This document shows positions 1-7,139 of a stretch of 8,400 nt of DNA, one piece after another. Below the pieces are notes generated by a model that saw only the letters and a list, made by a program, of their open reading frames with translations, was not told where the DNA came from and searched no databases. How positions within the stretch are numbered: position 1 is the stretch's first letter; the number at the start of each line of letters is the position of its first letter. The stretch lies in contig CAYLWV010000068.1 of the NCBI GenBank assembly GCA_964387485.1, positions 1 to 8,400 on the forward strand, written 5' to 3'. Source of the stretch: Fluviibacter sp964387485. Lineage in GTDB: Bacteria; Pseudomonadota; Gammaproteobacteria; Burkholderiales; Rhodocyclaceae. Position numbers and translations under genes: made by a program.

Positions 1-843
1 GATCAGACCAATCTGCCGCTATTTGATACCGGTGTGGCGGATGTGAGCTATGCGCAGATGTTCAGCGAGAACATCTTCACCGGCTGGGACCGTGTGTCCA
101 ATGCCAACCAGGTCACGGCCGCGCTGACGTCCCGCTATTCGCTGGATAAAACAGGTCAGCAGCTGATGAGCTTTAGTCTCGGCCAGCGTGTTTTCTTCCA
201 GCCGCAGCAGGTCAATCTGTATGCGACGCAGCCGACCAGCAGTTATGGGAGTAACGACTACTTTGCTCAGGCTTCCGGCATGGTGGCGCCTTATACCTCG
301 GTTAACGGTTTCGCTCAGGTGAGCCCGTATGCACAAGCCAATAGCGCGAGTAACAACACGTCCAGCGTGAACCGGATCAATCGCGCCAGTATCGGTGGTA
401 AGTTCCAGCCGAGTCGGGAAAATGTGCTGAACTACACTTACCGTTACCAGAATCAGGATTACATTCCCGGCGCATCCACATCGGGGATGACCGCAACGGC
501 CGTGATGCAGAATGATGTCAGTGCCGCCTGGAAGATCTGGGGCCCGTTGCGGGCTGTGGGCCGATATACCTATTCGGCCGTGCAGTCCTCGCAGATCGAA
601 AGCCTGGCCGGTATCGAATATAACGCGGCCTGCTGGACAGCGCGTGCCGTGTATCACCGCGCCATGACCTACAGCTCGACGCAGACTCCATTCCTGAACA
701 CCAGTTTCTTTATCCAGCTGGAACTCAAGGGCATGGGGAGCATTGGCTCCAGCCCGCTGGATGTGTTGCGCCGTAATGTCCCGAACTACACCCGAACCTC
801 GGATGCGGCCTTCATGCCGCCGCTGACGGATCCTTATTATTAA
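1..843 (+). CDS. lptD: LPS-assembly protein LptD, C-terminal part (5' end outside window)
   Basis: LptD is the outer-membrane beta-barrel that, with the lipoprotein LptE plugged inside it, inserts lipopolysaccharide into the outer leaflet. The reading frame is open from the first base, giving 280 residues before TAA at 841-843. Family members are about 750-800 residues, so roughly the last third is present and the start is upstream. The opening residues DQTNLPLFDTG, followed by AQMFSENIFTGWDRV, match the conserved mid-barrel segment of LptD. The rest alternates polar and aromatic/hydrophobic residues as barrel strands do, and the chain ends in aromatic Tyr-Tyr, as expected for recognition by the BAM machinery. 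A single cysteine (TGC 631-633, context NAACWTA) lies where E. coli LptD has its C-terminal Cys-Cys pair. surA starts 13 nt downstream, and SurA is a known chaperone for LptD. A GTG at 34 is an internal Val codon, not a start. Identification is firm. Confidence 0.96.
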   Translation, partial: DQTNLPLFDTGVADVSYAQMFSENIFTGWDRVSNANQVTAALTSRYSLDKTGQQLMSFSLGQRVFFQPQQVNLYATQPTSSYGSNDYFAQASGMVAPYTSVNGFAQVSPYAQANSASNNTSSVNRINRASIGGKFQPSRENVLNYTYRYQNQDYIPGASTSGMTATAVMQNDVSAAWKIWGPLRAVGRYTYSAVQSSQIESLAGIEYNAACWTARAVYHRAMTYSSTQTPFLNTSFFIQLELKGMGSIGSSPLDVLRRNVPNYTRTSDAAFMPPLTDPYY

Positions 844-856
844 TGGATCATTGAAC

Positions 857-2194
857 ATGCCGATGCTCAATCGTTGTCGAACATTTTTTGCCGTGACGTT
901 GCTGGCCCTTCTGTGGTCGGTTGGGGCGTCTGCTGCGCCGACCGCTTCCGGGCAGGCCACACGTGCCAACCAGCCGCAAACCCTGGATCGCATCGTCGCG
1001 GTCGTCAACGATGGTGTGATTACGCAGAATCAGCTTAACAGTCGCGTCCGTTCAGCCTCGATGCAGCTGCAGCGCCAGAAAGTCCAGTTGCCGCCGGGTG
1101 ATATTCTGCGTCAGCAGGTGCTGGAGCAGATGATCACCGAGCGTACCCAGGTGCAGGTGGCGCAAGAGGCCGGTATCCGTGTGGAAGATACCGAGCTGGA
1201 GCAGGCGCTGAACCGTATTGCCGCCAACCAGAAAATGTCCACGCAACAGATGCGCCAGATGGTCGAGAAGGACGGAATTGCCTGGCCGGACTTCCGGGAA
1301 GAAATCCGGAGCCAGATGATGATTGCCCGGGTGCGTGAGCGCGAAGTGGATGCCAAGATCAATGTCACCCCCGGTGAAGTGGATAACTTCCTGGCCAACC
1401 AGGCCGCTACCGGTGCCGGTGAAGAAGTGCACCTCGCGCACATTGTGATCCGTATTCCCGAAGGCGCTTCACCGGAAACCTTGAACAAGCTGCGCATGAA
1501 AGCCGTGTCGATTGATGATCAGGCCAAGGCCGGTCGTGATTTCGGCCAACTGGCGGCCACCTATTCAGAATCCAACGATGCCATGCAAGGCGGGGATCTG
1601 GGTTTCCGGCCGGTCGATAGTCTGCCGCAGGTAATGAGTTCGGCCATTGCCAACCTCAAGCCAGGCCAGGTCAGCGATGTGGTCCGTAGTCCGAGTGGTT
1701 TTCATATTGTCAAACTGATCGCCCGCAAGGGCGGTAGTGCGTTACCGCAGATTCAGCAGACGCATGCCCGCCATATTCTCATCAAGGTGACCGAAATCAC
1801 CTCGGAGGCCGAAGCGCGCCAGAAGATCAATCAGGTCCATAGCCGCCTGAAAAACGGTGAAGACTTCGCCACATTGGCCAAGCTCTATTCACAGGATGGC
1901 TCCGCCCAGAAGGGTGGTGATCTGGGCTGGTTATACCCCGGTGACACCGTGCCCGCCTTTGATCAGGCCATGAATGCCCTGAAGATCGGCGAGATCAGTA
2001 ATCCGGTACAGTCCCAGTTCGGTTTCCACATCATTCAGGTGCTGGAGCGCAGAACGACCGATGTGTCCCAGGAGCGCCAGCGTCAGCGGGCCACGATGGC
2101 CTTACGCCAGCGGAAGCTGGAAGAAGCCAATCAGGAGTGGATGCGTCAGGTGCGCGACCGTGCCTATGTTGAAATCCGTACGGATGATCAATGA
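857..2194 (+). CDS. surA: Periplasmic chaperone / peptidyl-prolyl isomerase SurA
   Basis: SurA escorts unfolded outer-membrane proteins across the periplasm to the BAM complex and also has parvulin-type prolyl isomerase domains. The product is 445 residues from ATG 857, close to the usual 430-450. A signal peptide covers residues 1-26: a basic start, a hydrophobic core FFAVTLLALLWSVG, then ASA before a predicted cut ahead of AP. The helical N-terminal chaperone domain follows (LDRIVAVVNDGVITQNQL to about residue 170). Two parvulin domains come next, P1 about 189-288 (EEVHLAHIVIRIPEG ... GFHIVKL) and P2 about 300-399 (THARHILIKV ... GGDLGW ... GFHIIQV), then a C-terminal helix. I preferred ATG 857 because GGA at 845-847 gives a 9-nt spacing. 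A TTG at 851 would leave only 3 nt to that site, and ATG 863 is also possible. The stop overlaps the pdxA start in ATGA. Clustering with lptD is functionally coherent, since LptD depends on SurA. Confidence 0.96.
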   Translation: MPMLNRCRTFFAVTLLALLWSVGASAAPTASGQATRANQPQTLDRIVAVVNDGVITQNQLNSRVRSASMQLQRQKVQLPPGDILRQQVLEQMITERTQVQVAQEAGIRVEDTELEQALNRIAANQKMSTQQMRQMVEKDGIAWPDFREEIRSQMMIARVREREVDAKINVTPGEVDNFLANQAATGAGEEVHLAHIVIRIPEGASPETLNKLRMKAVSIDDQAKAGRDFGQLAATYSESNDAMQGGDLGFRPVDSLPQVMSSAIANLKPGQVSDVVRSPSGFHIVKLIARKGGSALPQIQQTHARHILIKVTEITSEAEARQKINQVHSRLKNGEDFATLAKLYSQDGSAQKGGDLGWLYPGDTVPAFDQAMNALKIGEISNPVQSQFGFHIIQVLERRTTDVSQERQRQRATMALRQRKLEEANQEWMRQVRDRAYVEIRTDDQ

Positions 2195-3273
2195 CAGGGT
2201 CTGTACAACGCGCTGACGAGAGCTTTGCCGCTCAGTTAGGTTCTCATTCAGGCGCGCAGCCCGTTCGTCTGGCCATCACCTCCGGAGAGCCGGCCGGTAT
2301 TGGCCCTGATCTCTGCCTGCGGCTGGCGGCGCAATCCTGGCCAGACCAGCTGGTGGTGCTGGCTGATCGGGATTTACTGGCAGCGCGTGCCCGACAAATG
2401 GGTGTTTCCGTGACGCTGAAGGATTACGATCCGGCGGCGCCCATTGCGGCTTCCTGTCGTGGTGAGCTGATTGTCAGCCACATTTCGGTACAAGCCCCCG
2501 TGATCACGGGACAGCTGAACCCGGCCAATAGTAATTATGTCGTTGCCATTCTGGACCGAGCCATCGCCGGTTGTCAGCAGGGCGAGTTTGCCGCGATGGT
2601 CACGGCACCGTTGCATAAAGGGGTGATCAACGAAGCCGGCCGACCGTTTACCGGCCATACCGAATATCTGGCCGAGCAAACGCAGACGCCGCTGGTCGTC
2701 ATGATGCTGGCCGGCGATACGCCCCATGGCCCGTTGCGTGTTGCTCTGGCGACGACCCATCTGGCGCTGTCGGCTGTGCCGGCGGCGATCACGGAAGATC
2801 TGCTGACCCGGGTACTGCGTATCCTGGATCAGGATCTGCGTGAAAAATTTGGCCTGGCCGCACCCCGTATTCTGGTGGCGGGGCTGAATCCGCATGCGGG
2901 TGAAGGTGGTCACATGGGGCGGGAAGAAATCGACGTCATCGTCCCCGTGCTGGATCGTCTGCGTTCTGAAGGCATGCAGCTCATCGGGCCGCTTCCTGCC
3001 GACACGCTGTTTACCCCGCGCGTGTTGCCGCAAGGCGATGCCGTGCTGGCCATGTATCACGATCAGGGCCTGGCCCCGCTCAAATACGCCACCTTTGGTC
3101 AGGGTATCAACATTACCCTCGGTTTACCGATCATCCGCACTTCGGTCGATCATGGCACGGCGCTCGATCTGGCCGGCCGTCAGCCCGGCGGTGATTTGCC
3201 GGTGGCCGACCCGGGTAGCCTCCATGCGGCTGTGGCATTGGCCGCCCAACTTGCCAATCAACAACGTTCATGA
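2191..3273 (+). CDS. pdxA: 4-hydroxythreonine-4-phosphate dehydrogenase PdxA
   Basis: PdxA is a cytoplasmic, divalent-metal-dependent, NAD-linked enzyme. It oxidises 4-phosphohydroxy-L-threonine to 3-amino-2-oxopropyl phosphate for the DXP-dependent route to pyridoxal phosphate. The product is 360 residues. Family hallmarks in order are LAITSGEPAGIGPD (27-40), TAPLHKGVIN (138-147), FTGHTEYLA (153-161), TTHLALS (188-194), LNPHAGEGGHMGREE (232-246), YHDQGLAPLKY (289-299) and TSVDHGTALDLAG (317-329). His190, His235 and His290 have the same spacing as the three metal-ligand histidines of E. coli PdxA (166, 211, 266). The constant 24-residue offset, with E. coli about 329 residues long, shows that much of the extra length is an N-terminal tail of about 20 residues before the first conserved strand. 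The start ATG overlaps the surA stop (ATGA), with a weak GGA at 2182-2184, so translational coupling is likely. The stop overlaps the rsmA start in the same way. Confidence 0.96.
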   Translation: MTGSVQRADESFAAQLGSHSGAQPVRLAITSGEPAGIGPDLCLRLAAQSWPDQLVVLADRDLLAARARQMGVSVTLKDYDPAAPIAASCRGELIVSHISVQAPVITGQLNPANSNYVVAILDRAIAGCQQGEFAAMVTAPLHKGVINEAGRPFTGHTEYLAEQTQTPLVVMMLAGDTPHGPLRVALATTHLALSAVPAAITEDLLTRVLRILDQDLREKFGLAAPRILVAGLNPHAGEGGHMGREEIDVIVPVLDRLRSEGMQLIGPLPADTLFTPRVLPQGDAVLAMYHDQGLAPLKYATFGQGINITLGLPIIRTSVDHGTALDLAGRQPGGDLPVADPGSLHAAVALAAQLANQQRS

Positions 3274-4079
3274 ACCGTTCCAGTAAACCCGCGCCCAGTA
3301 AGCTTGCCCGAGAGACCGGTCACACGGCCCGCAAACGGTTTGGGCAGAACTTTCTGATCGATCAGGGCATCATTCATGGCATCGTGGATGCCGTGAACCC
3401 GCGTCCAGGCGAACAGGTCGTTGAAATTGGACCCGGCCTGGGGGCATTGACCCAGCCGCTGCTGGCGCGTGCCGGTCATCTGCATGTGGTCGAACTGGAT
3501 CGTGATCTGATCGCCCGTCTAGAGAAAAAATATACGCGCGAGCAAATGACCATTCATGCCGGCGATGCGCTGGCCTTTGATTTTGCTTCGCTGGGACCGG
3601 ATCTGCGGGTGGTCGGTAATCTGCCGTACAACATTTCTACCCCCATTCTGTTTCACCTGCTCGACAAGGTTGAGGCCATTCGCGACATTCATGTCATGTT
3701 GCAGAAGGAAGTGGTCGACCGTATGGTGGCGGCTCCCGGTGATTCGGATCGCAGCCGCCTGTCGGTCATGCTGCAACGTTATTGCTACCTCGAGCCGTTG
3801 CTGGATGTGCCGCCCGAATCCTTTGATCCGGCGCCCAAAGTTAATTCTGCGGTGGTGCGCATGATGCCGCGGCCCATCGCTGATCGTCTGCCCGTGGATG
3901 AGGCGAAACTCAGCGCGGTGGTCAGTGCGGCCTTTTCGCAACGGCGCAAAATGGTCCGTAACACCCTCAAGCCCCTATTGGGTGCCGAAGCGATTGAAGC
4001 GGCCGGGGTGGACCCGACCGAGCGCGCCGAGCAGCTCAGTGAAGCCGATTTTGTGGCACTGGCCAATCGGCTGCCGTAA
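3270..4079 (+). CDS. rsmA: 16S rRNA (adenine1518/1519-N6)-dimethyltransferase RsmA (KsgA)
   Basis: RsmA uses S-adenosylmethionine to dimethylate two adjacent adenines in the helix 45 loop of 16S rRNA, a late checkpoint in 30S assembly. Loss of the modification gives kasugamycin resistance. The product is 269 residues, the normal length. Visible motifs are KRFGQNFLID (22-31), the SAM-binding loop VEIGPGLGALT (51-61), the acidic ribose-binding ELD (75-77), GDALAFDF (98-105), the catalytic NLPYNIS (117-123), FDPAPKVNSAVV (185-196) and the C-terminal AFSQRRKMVRNTLK (221-234). No catalytic element is missing. ATG 3270 overlaps the pdxA TGA in ATGA and has no purine-rich site just upstream, so ribosomes probably reinitiate after pdxA. 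It is the last gene of the lptD cluster and converges on xthA. Confidence 0.97.
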   Translation: MNRSSKPAPSKLARETGHTARKRFGQNFLIDQGIIHGIVDAVNPRPGEQVVEIGPGLGALTQPLLARAGHLHVVELDRDLIARLEKKYTREQMTIHAGDALAFDFASLGPDLRVVGNLPYNISTPILFHLLDKVEAIRDIHVMLQKEVVDRMVAAPGDSDRSRLSVMLQRYCYLEPLLDVPPESFDPAPKVNSAVVRMMPRPIADRLPVDEAKLSAVVSAAFSQRRKMVRNTLKPLLGAEAIEAAGVDPTERAEQLSEADFVALANRLP

Positions 4080-4093
4080 CTGACGCACCGACT

Positions 4094-4106
4094 GCGGCGA
4101 CGCCGC
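4094..4106. terminator. Short GC hairpin between convergent rsmA and xthA (weak terminator candidate)
   Basis: A perfect inverted repeat, GCGGC-GAC-GCCGC, fills the end of the 27-nt gap between the rsmA stop (4079) and the xthA stop (4107). Being symmetric, it could act on both transcripts. Neither strand has the U-tract of an intrinsic terminator (plus strand continues TCAAACG), and the stem is only 5 bp. It may therefore be incidental GC-rich sequence. Confidence 0.2.
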
Positions 4107-4868
4107 TCAAACGTTGAAGGTCGCAATCACCGGCGTGTGATCGGACGGCCGCTCCAGGGCACGGGGCGACTTGTCGATCTCACAGGCGGTACAGGTGTTG
4201 GCCAACGGCTTGCTGGCCAAAATGTGATCAATGCGCAGGCCAAAATTCCGACGGAAGGCGTTCATCCGGTAATCCCACCAGGAGAAGCTTTTTTCCGGCT
4301 GATCAAAGCGCCGGAAGACATCTTCCAGGCCCAGCGCTTCCAGGGCTGCAAAGGCGGCGCGCTCGGGGGGAGATACATGAATGGCTTCTTTCCAGTCCGG
4401 GTGCGCGTCCGCATCGGTCGGGGCAATGTTGTAATCGCCGATCAGGCAGAGTTTGCCGTGTGTCTTGAGCTCCAGACCTAGCCACTCAGTGAGATGGGAC
4501 AGCCAGTTCAGTTTGTAGACAAACTTGTCGGTGTCCGGCGCCTGACCGTTGGGAAAGTAACCATTGACCACGCGGACACCGTTGATGGTGGCCGCAATTA
4601 TCCGTTGCTGCGGGTCATCAAACCCGGGGATGCCACGTTGAACATCGGTGGCAGGTTCGCGCGACAGAAGCGCCACGCCGTTATAGGTTTTCTGACCGGC
4701 AAAGACCGCGTGATAACCGGCTTCAAGTAATGCGGCTTCCGGGAACTTCGCGTCCTCGCATTTGAGCTCCTGCAAACCCACCACATCCGGGCCAGCGGTG
4801 GCCAGCCAGTCCAGCAGATGCGGCAGGCGGACATTGAGCGAGTTCACATTCCACGTAACAATTTTCAT
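4107..4868 (-). CDS. xthA: Exodeoxyribonuclease III / AP endonuclease
   Basis: This is an exonuclease III-type enzyme of the Mg-dependent endonuclease/exonuclease/phosphatase fold. It incises abasic sites and trims damaged 3' ends of double-stranded DNA in base excision repair. The product is 253 residues from MKIVTWNVNS, slightly shorter than E. coli XthA (268). Active-site motifs in order are WNVNS (6-10), LQELK with metal ligand Glu34, NGYFPNGQ with Tyr104, GDYNIAP with Asp145 and Asn147, WWDYR (197-201), LRIDHIL with Asp214, and the terminal SDHTPV with the Asp243-His244 pair. The set is complete. The frame stays open further upstream, but that extension lacks family similarity and would run into the neighbouring gene, and the conserved N-terminus fixes the start at 4868. 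No strong ribosome site precedes it. It lies 55 nt downstream of the unassigned gene and is probably last in the trxB operon, though a promoter of its own cannot be excluded. Confidence 0.95.
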   Translation of the reverse strand: MKIVTWNVNSLNVRLPHLLDWLATAGPDVVGLQELKCEDAKFPEAALLEAGYHAVFAGQKTYNGVALLSREPATDVQRGIPGFDDPQQRIIAATINGVRVVNGYFPNGQAPDTDKFVYKLNWLSHLTEWLGLELKTHGKLCLIGDYNIAPTDADAHPDWKEAIHVSPPERAAFAALEALGLEDVFRRFDQPEKSFSWWDYRMNAFRRNFGLRIDHILASKPLANTCTACEIDKSPRALERPSDHTPVIATFNV

Positions 4869-4923
4869 AGATGACTTTAGCGTTGACGGCTTGTAATGGG
4901 GGCAAAGTCGGGTACCGATGTGC

Positions 4924-5478
4924 CTAGTGGCGGGTACGATCTTCCGGTGCTGTAAACACCCAGTCGGCCTGTAGTCGTGTCTGGGCCAGCTGGATATGCA
5001 GTCGGGCACGCCAGCGCATGGCACCGGTAATGCAGACCGGAATACTGCCGGTACCGGTCCATTGGCCATTGGCATCCTGGATCAATGCTATACGGATCAG
5101 GCCCATATCCATGTCATCACCGGTCAGATCGACCCAGACGGTGGATGGAGCGTGGGCGGGCAGTACGCGCGCCGGTGGTGTGAGCGTGAAGGTCAGCGGC
5201 GCGCTCACGGGAATCGGCCGGGGGCTGATGCTGAAGGCCCAGGGGGCCTCGGAGGCCACCGGTGTGATGATGGGTAACTGACAGGCATCCCGGTTCAGAT
5301 TGCAGGGCGGCGGCGTGATTGCCGTGGCGTCGGCCGGGTCAGTGACCAGCTGCATGAGGTCGTTGCCGTAACGCTGGGCAACGATAAACGATACTGCCAG
5401 CAGTACGACGATGGCCAATGGCCAGAGACGTGAGCGCGGTTGTTTGCGTGTGGTCATTTCAGGGTCGTGCAGAGTCAT
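4924..5478 (-). CDS. Membrane-anchored periplasmic protein of unknown function
   Basis: I do not recognise a named family for this 184-residue protein. A basic N-terminus (TTRKQPRSR) is followed by one hydrophobic segment at about 19-34 (WPLAIVVLLAVSFIVA) with no clear cleavage site. This suggests a single N-terminal anchor with the rest in the periplasm. The outer part is rich in Pro, Thr and beta-forming residues, consistent with a small beta-sandwich: PWAFSISPRPIPVSAPLTF (79-97), TVWVDLTGDDMDMG (113-126), GQWTGTGSIPVCITGAMRW (138-156). Three cysteines (59, 66, 149) and Met123, Met125 and Met154 sit in these conserved-looking stretches. That pattern recalls small periplasmic metal or redox proteins of the FixH/YtkA kind, but this is inference. 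The start is well set: AAGGA at 5485-5489 lies 6 nt before ATG 5478, and that ATG overlaps the preceding Smr stop by one base (TGATG), so the two are translationally coupled. An inner ATG at 5457 has no ribosome site. Confidence 0.85.
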   Translation of the reverse strand: MTLHDPEMTTRKQPRSRLWPLAIVVLLAVSFIVAQRYGNDLMQLVTDPADATAITPPPCNLNRDACQLPIITPVASEAPWAFSISPRPIPVSAPLTFTLTPPARVLPAHAPSTVWVDLTGDDMDMGLIRIALIQDANGQWTGTGSIPVCITGAMRWRARLHIQLAQTRLQADWVFTAPEDRTRH

Positions 5479-6056
5479 CAGGCATCCTTGCCGGTTTCAA
5501 CCGTGTGTGGTCGATGTTGATTGCGCAATAGAACAATGAGGGCACCTTCGCCGCCATCGACCGGTTTGGCCTGGCAATACGCCAGAACCTCCTGGCGTTG
5601 CGCCAGCCAGTTACGGGTCAGCACACGCAGCACGGCCACCTGGCCGGGAGAGCGCAGGCCACGCCCGGTCACCACGCGTATGCAGCGAATGCCCTGGTGC
5701 AGGCAGCGACTCAGAAAATGTGCCAACGCACTGCGTGCAGCATCCCGTGTGTGACCATGTAGATCGATTTCCCGCTGGATCACCCAGCGGCCGCGTCGGA
5801 GATCGCGCAGGACCTGCATGGAAACCCCCCGGTGCAGGTAGACGGGTTCGTCACCGCCTTCCAGGCGGTCGGCAAGCTCGATGGGAGCATGAATCAGATC
5901 ATGCAGCACCGCCTGTTGGTCCAGCAGGTGCTGGCGTGCCACAGGCTTGGGCGGTTGAGGGCGCAGATCGGCTCTGGGTGCCGTACGCAGGGGAGCGGCA
6001 TCACCGACCTGGGCCCGGAACAGATCCTGTTCCTCCTGGCTGAGTATTGCCGGCAT
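5478..6056 (-). CDS. Smr-domain protein (SmrB-like putative endonuclease)
   Basis: The product is 192 residues with a C-terminal Smr (small MutS-related) domain at about 95-178. The motifs are DLHGHT (98-103), VTGRG (129-133) and GGEGALIVLLR (168-178), which form the usual Smr nuclease signature. In E. coli the stand-alone Smr protein SmrB cuts mRNA at collided ribosomes to start rescue, and other Smr domains nick DNA. The N-terminal part (LSQEEQDLFRAQVGDAAPLR) resembles the leader of proteobacterial SmrB/YfcN proteins, followed by a Pro/Arg/Gln-rich linker. A ribosome-linked RNA endonuclease role is therefore the better inference, but it is not proven here. The start at 6056 matches that conserved leader, with only a weak GGGA upstream. 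It follows trxB by 36 nt and overlaps the next gene by one base, so it is probably the second gene of the trxB operon. No key motif is missing. Confidence 0.9.
   Translation of the reverse strand: MPAILSQEEQDLFRAQVGDAAPLRTAPRADLRPQPPKPVARQHLLDQQAVLHDLIHAPIELADRLEGGDEPVYLHRGVSMQVLRDLRRGRWVIQREIDLHGHTRDAARSALAHFLSRCLHQGIRCIRVVTGRGLRSPGQVAVLRVLTRNWLAQRQEVLAYCQAKPVDGGEGALIVLLRNQHRPHTVETGKDA
5485..5489 (-). promoter_or_regulatory. Ribosome binding site of the unassigned periplasmic gene
   Basis: AAGGA on the minus strand lies inside the last codons of the Smr gene, 6 nt before the ATG at 5478. It decides that start over the downstream ATG at 5457 and indicates that the overlapping gene is really translated. 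Confidence 0.65.
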
Positions 6057-6092
6057 CGGTATGGTTCCCGGAGCCGTGGCAGCAGAACAGCC

Positions 6093-7088
6093 TTACTTGG
6101 CAGGCGCCCAGGCCTTCAGGGCAACATCCAGGCCCTGGGCCAGGCTATCCAGGAAGCGTTCGGCATCCAGTGCCGCCATACAACCGGTGCCGGCCGAGGT
6201 GATGGCCTGGCGGTAGTTGTGATCCTGCACGTCGCCGGCGGCAAAGACACCCGCCACACTGGTCGCCGTTGCGAAACCATTGTTGCCCATGCGGGTCACG
6301 ATATAACCGTTTTCCATCTCGACCTGACCGGCAAACATGTCGGTATTCGGCTTGTGACCGATGGCAATGAAAACGCCACGCAGTTCTTTGTCTTTGGTCG
6401 AGCCGTCGGCGGCCTTGATGCGCACACCGGTCACGCCGGTGTTATCGCCCAGCACTTCGTCCAGGGTGGAGTTCAGCTCCAGAACGATCTTACCTTCTTC
6501 AACGCGCTTGTAGAGTTTGTCGACCATGATCTTTTCGGCGCGGAACTTGTCGCGACGGTGAATCAGCGTTACTTTGCTGGCAATGTTGGCCAGATAGAGC
6601 GCTTCTTCCACGGCCGTGTTGCCGCCGCCAACGACAGCCACTTCCTGGTTGCGGTAGAAGAAACCATCGCAGGTAGCGCAGGCCGATACGCCGCGACCAG
6701 CGAAGGTCTCTTCCGAGGGCAGACCCAGATACTGGGCCGAAGCACCGGTGGCGATGATCAGTGCATCACAGGTATACGTACCCGCATCGCCTTGCAGTTC
6801 GAAGGGGCGTTGACCCAGTTTGACCGTGTGTATATGGTCAAACACCATTTCGGTTTCAAAGCGGGCGGCATGCTGTTCGAAGCGGGCCATCAGTTCCGGG
6901 CCCATGACGCCGTTGACGTCGGCTGGCCAGTTATCGACTTCCGTCGTAGTCATCAGCTGTCCACCCTGGGCCAGGCCGGTAATCAGCACCGGTTTCAGGT
7001 TGGCGCGGGCCGCGTAAATGGCTGAAGTATAGCCAGCCGGTCCGGAACCGAGGATCAGCAGAGGGATATGACGGGTCGCAGCAGACAT
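6093..7088 (-). CDS. trxB: Thioredoxin-disulfide reductase
   Basis: TrxB is a cytoplasmic homodimeric flavoenzyme that passes electrons from NADPH through FAD and a redox disulfide to thioredoxin. This keeps ribonucleotide reductase, methionine sulfoxide reductases and protein thiols reduced. The product is 331 residues, slightly longer than the usual 316-325 because of a short C-terminal tail. The FAD-binding loop is GSGPAGY (14-20), followed by GGQLMTTTEVDNWP (42-55). The redox centre is CATCDG with Cys137 and Cys140. The NADPH domain carries GGGNTAVEEA (154-163) and the phosphate-binding HRRDKFRA (177-184). The second FAD motif is AAGDVQD (283-289), then YRQAITSAGTGCMAA (292-306). Everything needed for activity is present. 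The start at 7088 has a good AGGAG at 7094-7098. It diverges from ftsK and appears to lead the operon with the Smr gene. Confidence 0.97.
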   Translation of the reverse strand: MSAATRHIPLLILGSGPAGYTSAIYAARANLKPVLITGLAQGGQLMTTTEVDNWPADVNGVMGPELMARFEQHAARFETEMVFDHIHTVKLGQRPFELQGDAGTYTCDALIIATGASAQYLGLPSEETFAGRGVSACATCDGFFYRNQEVAVVGGGNTAVEEALYLANIASKVTLIHRRDKFRAEKIMVDKLYKRVEEGKIVLELNSTLDEVLGDNTGVTGVRIKAADGSTKDKELRGVFIAIGHKPNTDMFAGQVEMENGYIVTRMGNNGFATATSVAGVFAAGDVQDHNYRQAITSAGTGCMAALDAERFLDSLAQGLDVALKAWAPAK

Positions 7089-7093
7089 GACAA

Positions 7094-7098
7094 CTCCT
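7094..7098 (-). promoter_or_regulatory. Ribosome binding site of trxB
   Basis: AGGAG on the minus strand lies 5 nt before the trxB ATG (7088). It is the strongest Shine-Dalgarno match in the window and fixes the trxB start. Confidence 0.75.
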
Positions 7099-7139
7099 GA
7101 AGTTGGGGCGGCTCTTGGAAAGGATGCCGCAAATCATTT

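Noticed and set aside
19..1008. Minus-strand open frame of 329 codons opposite lptD and the start of surA
   Set aside because: It is a shadow of the LptD barrel region. It is His/Arg/Gly-rich without family features and crosses the lptD/surA junction.
4869..4923. Possible separate promoter for xthA
   Set aside because: A TAAAGT on the minus strand could be a -10, but no -35 match lies at an acceptable distance, so it cannot be supported.
4869..5075. N-terminal extension of exonuclease III upstream of 4868
   Set aside because: The extra residues lack similarity to the family and overlap the coding end of the neighbouring gene. The conserved MKIVTWNVNS defines the start.
5832..7025. Plus-strand open frame of 397 codons opposite trxB and the Smr gene
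   Set aside because: It lies wholly antisense to two genes with complete family motifs, and its translation is compositionally odd with no recognisable domain. It reflects GC-rich codon bias.
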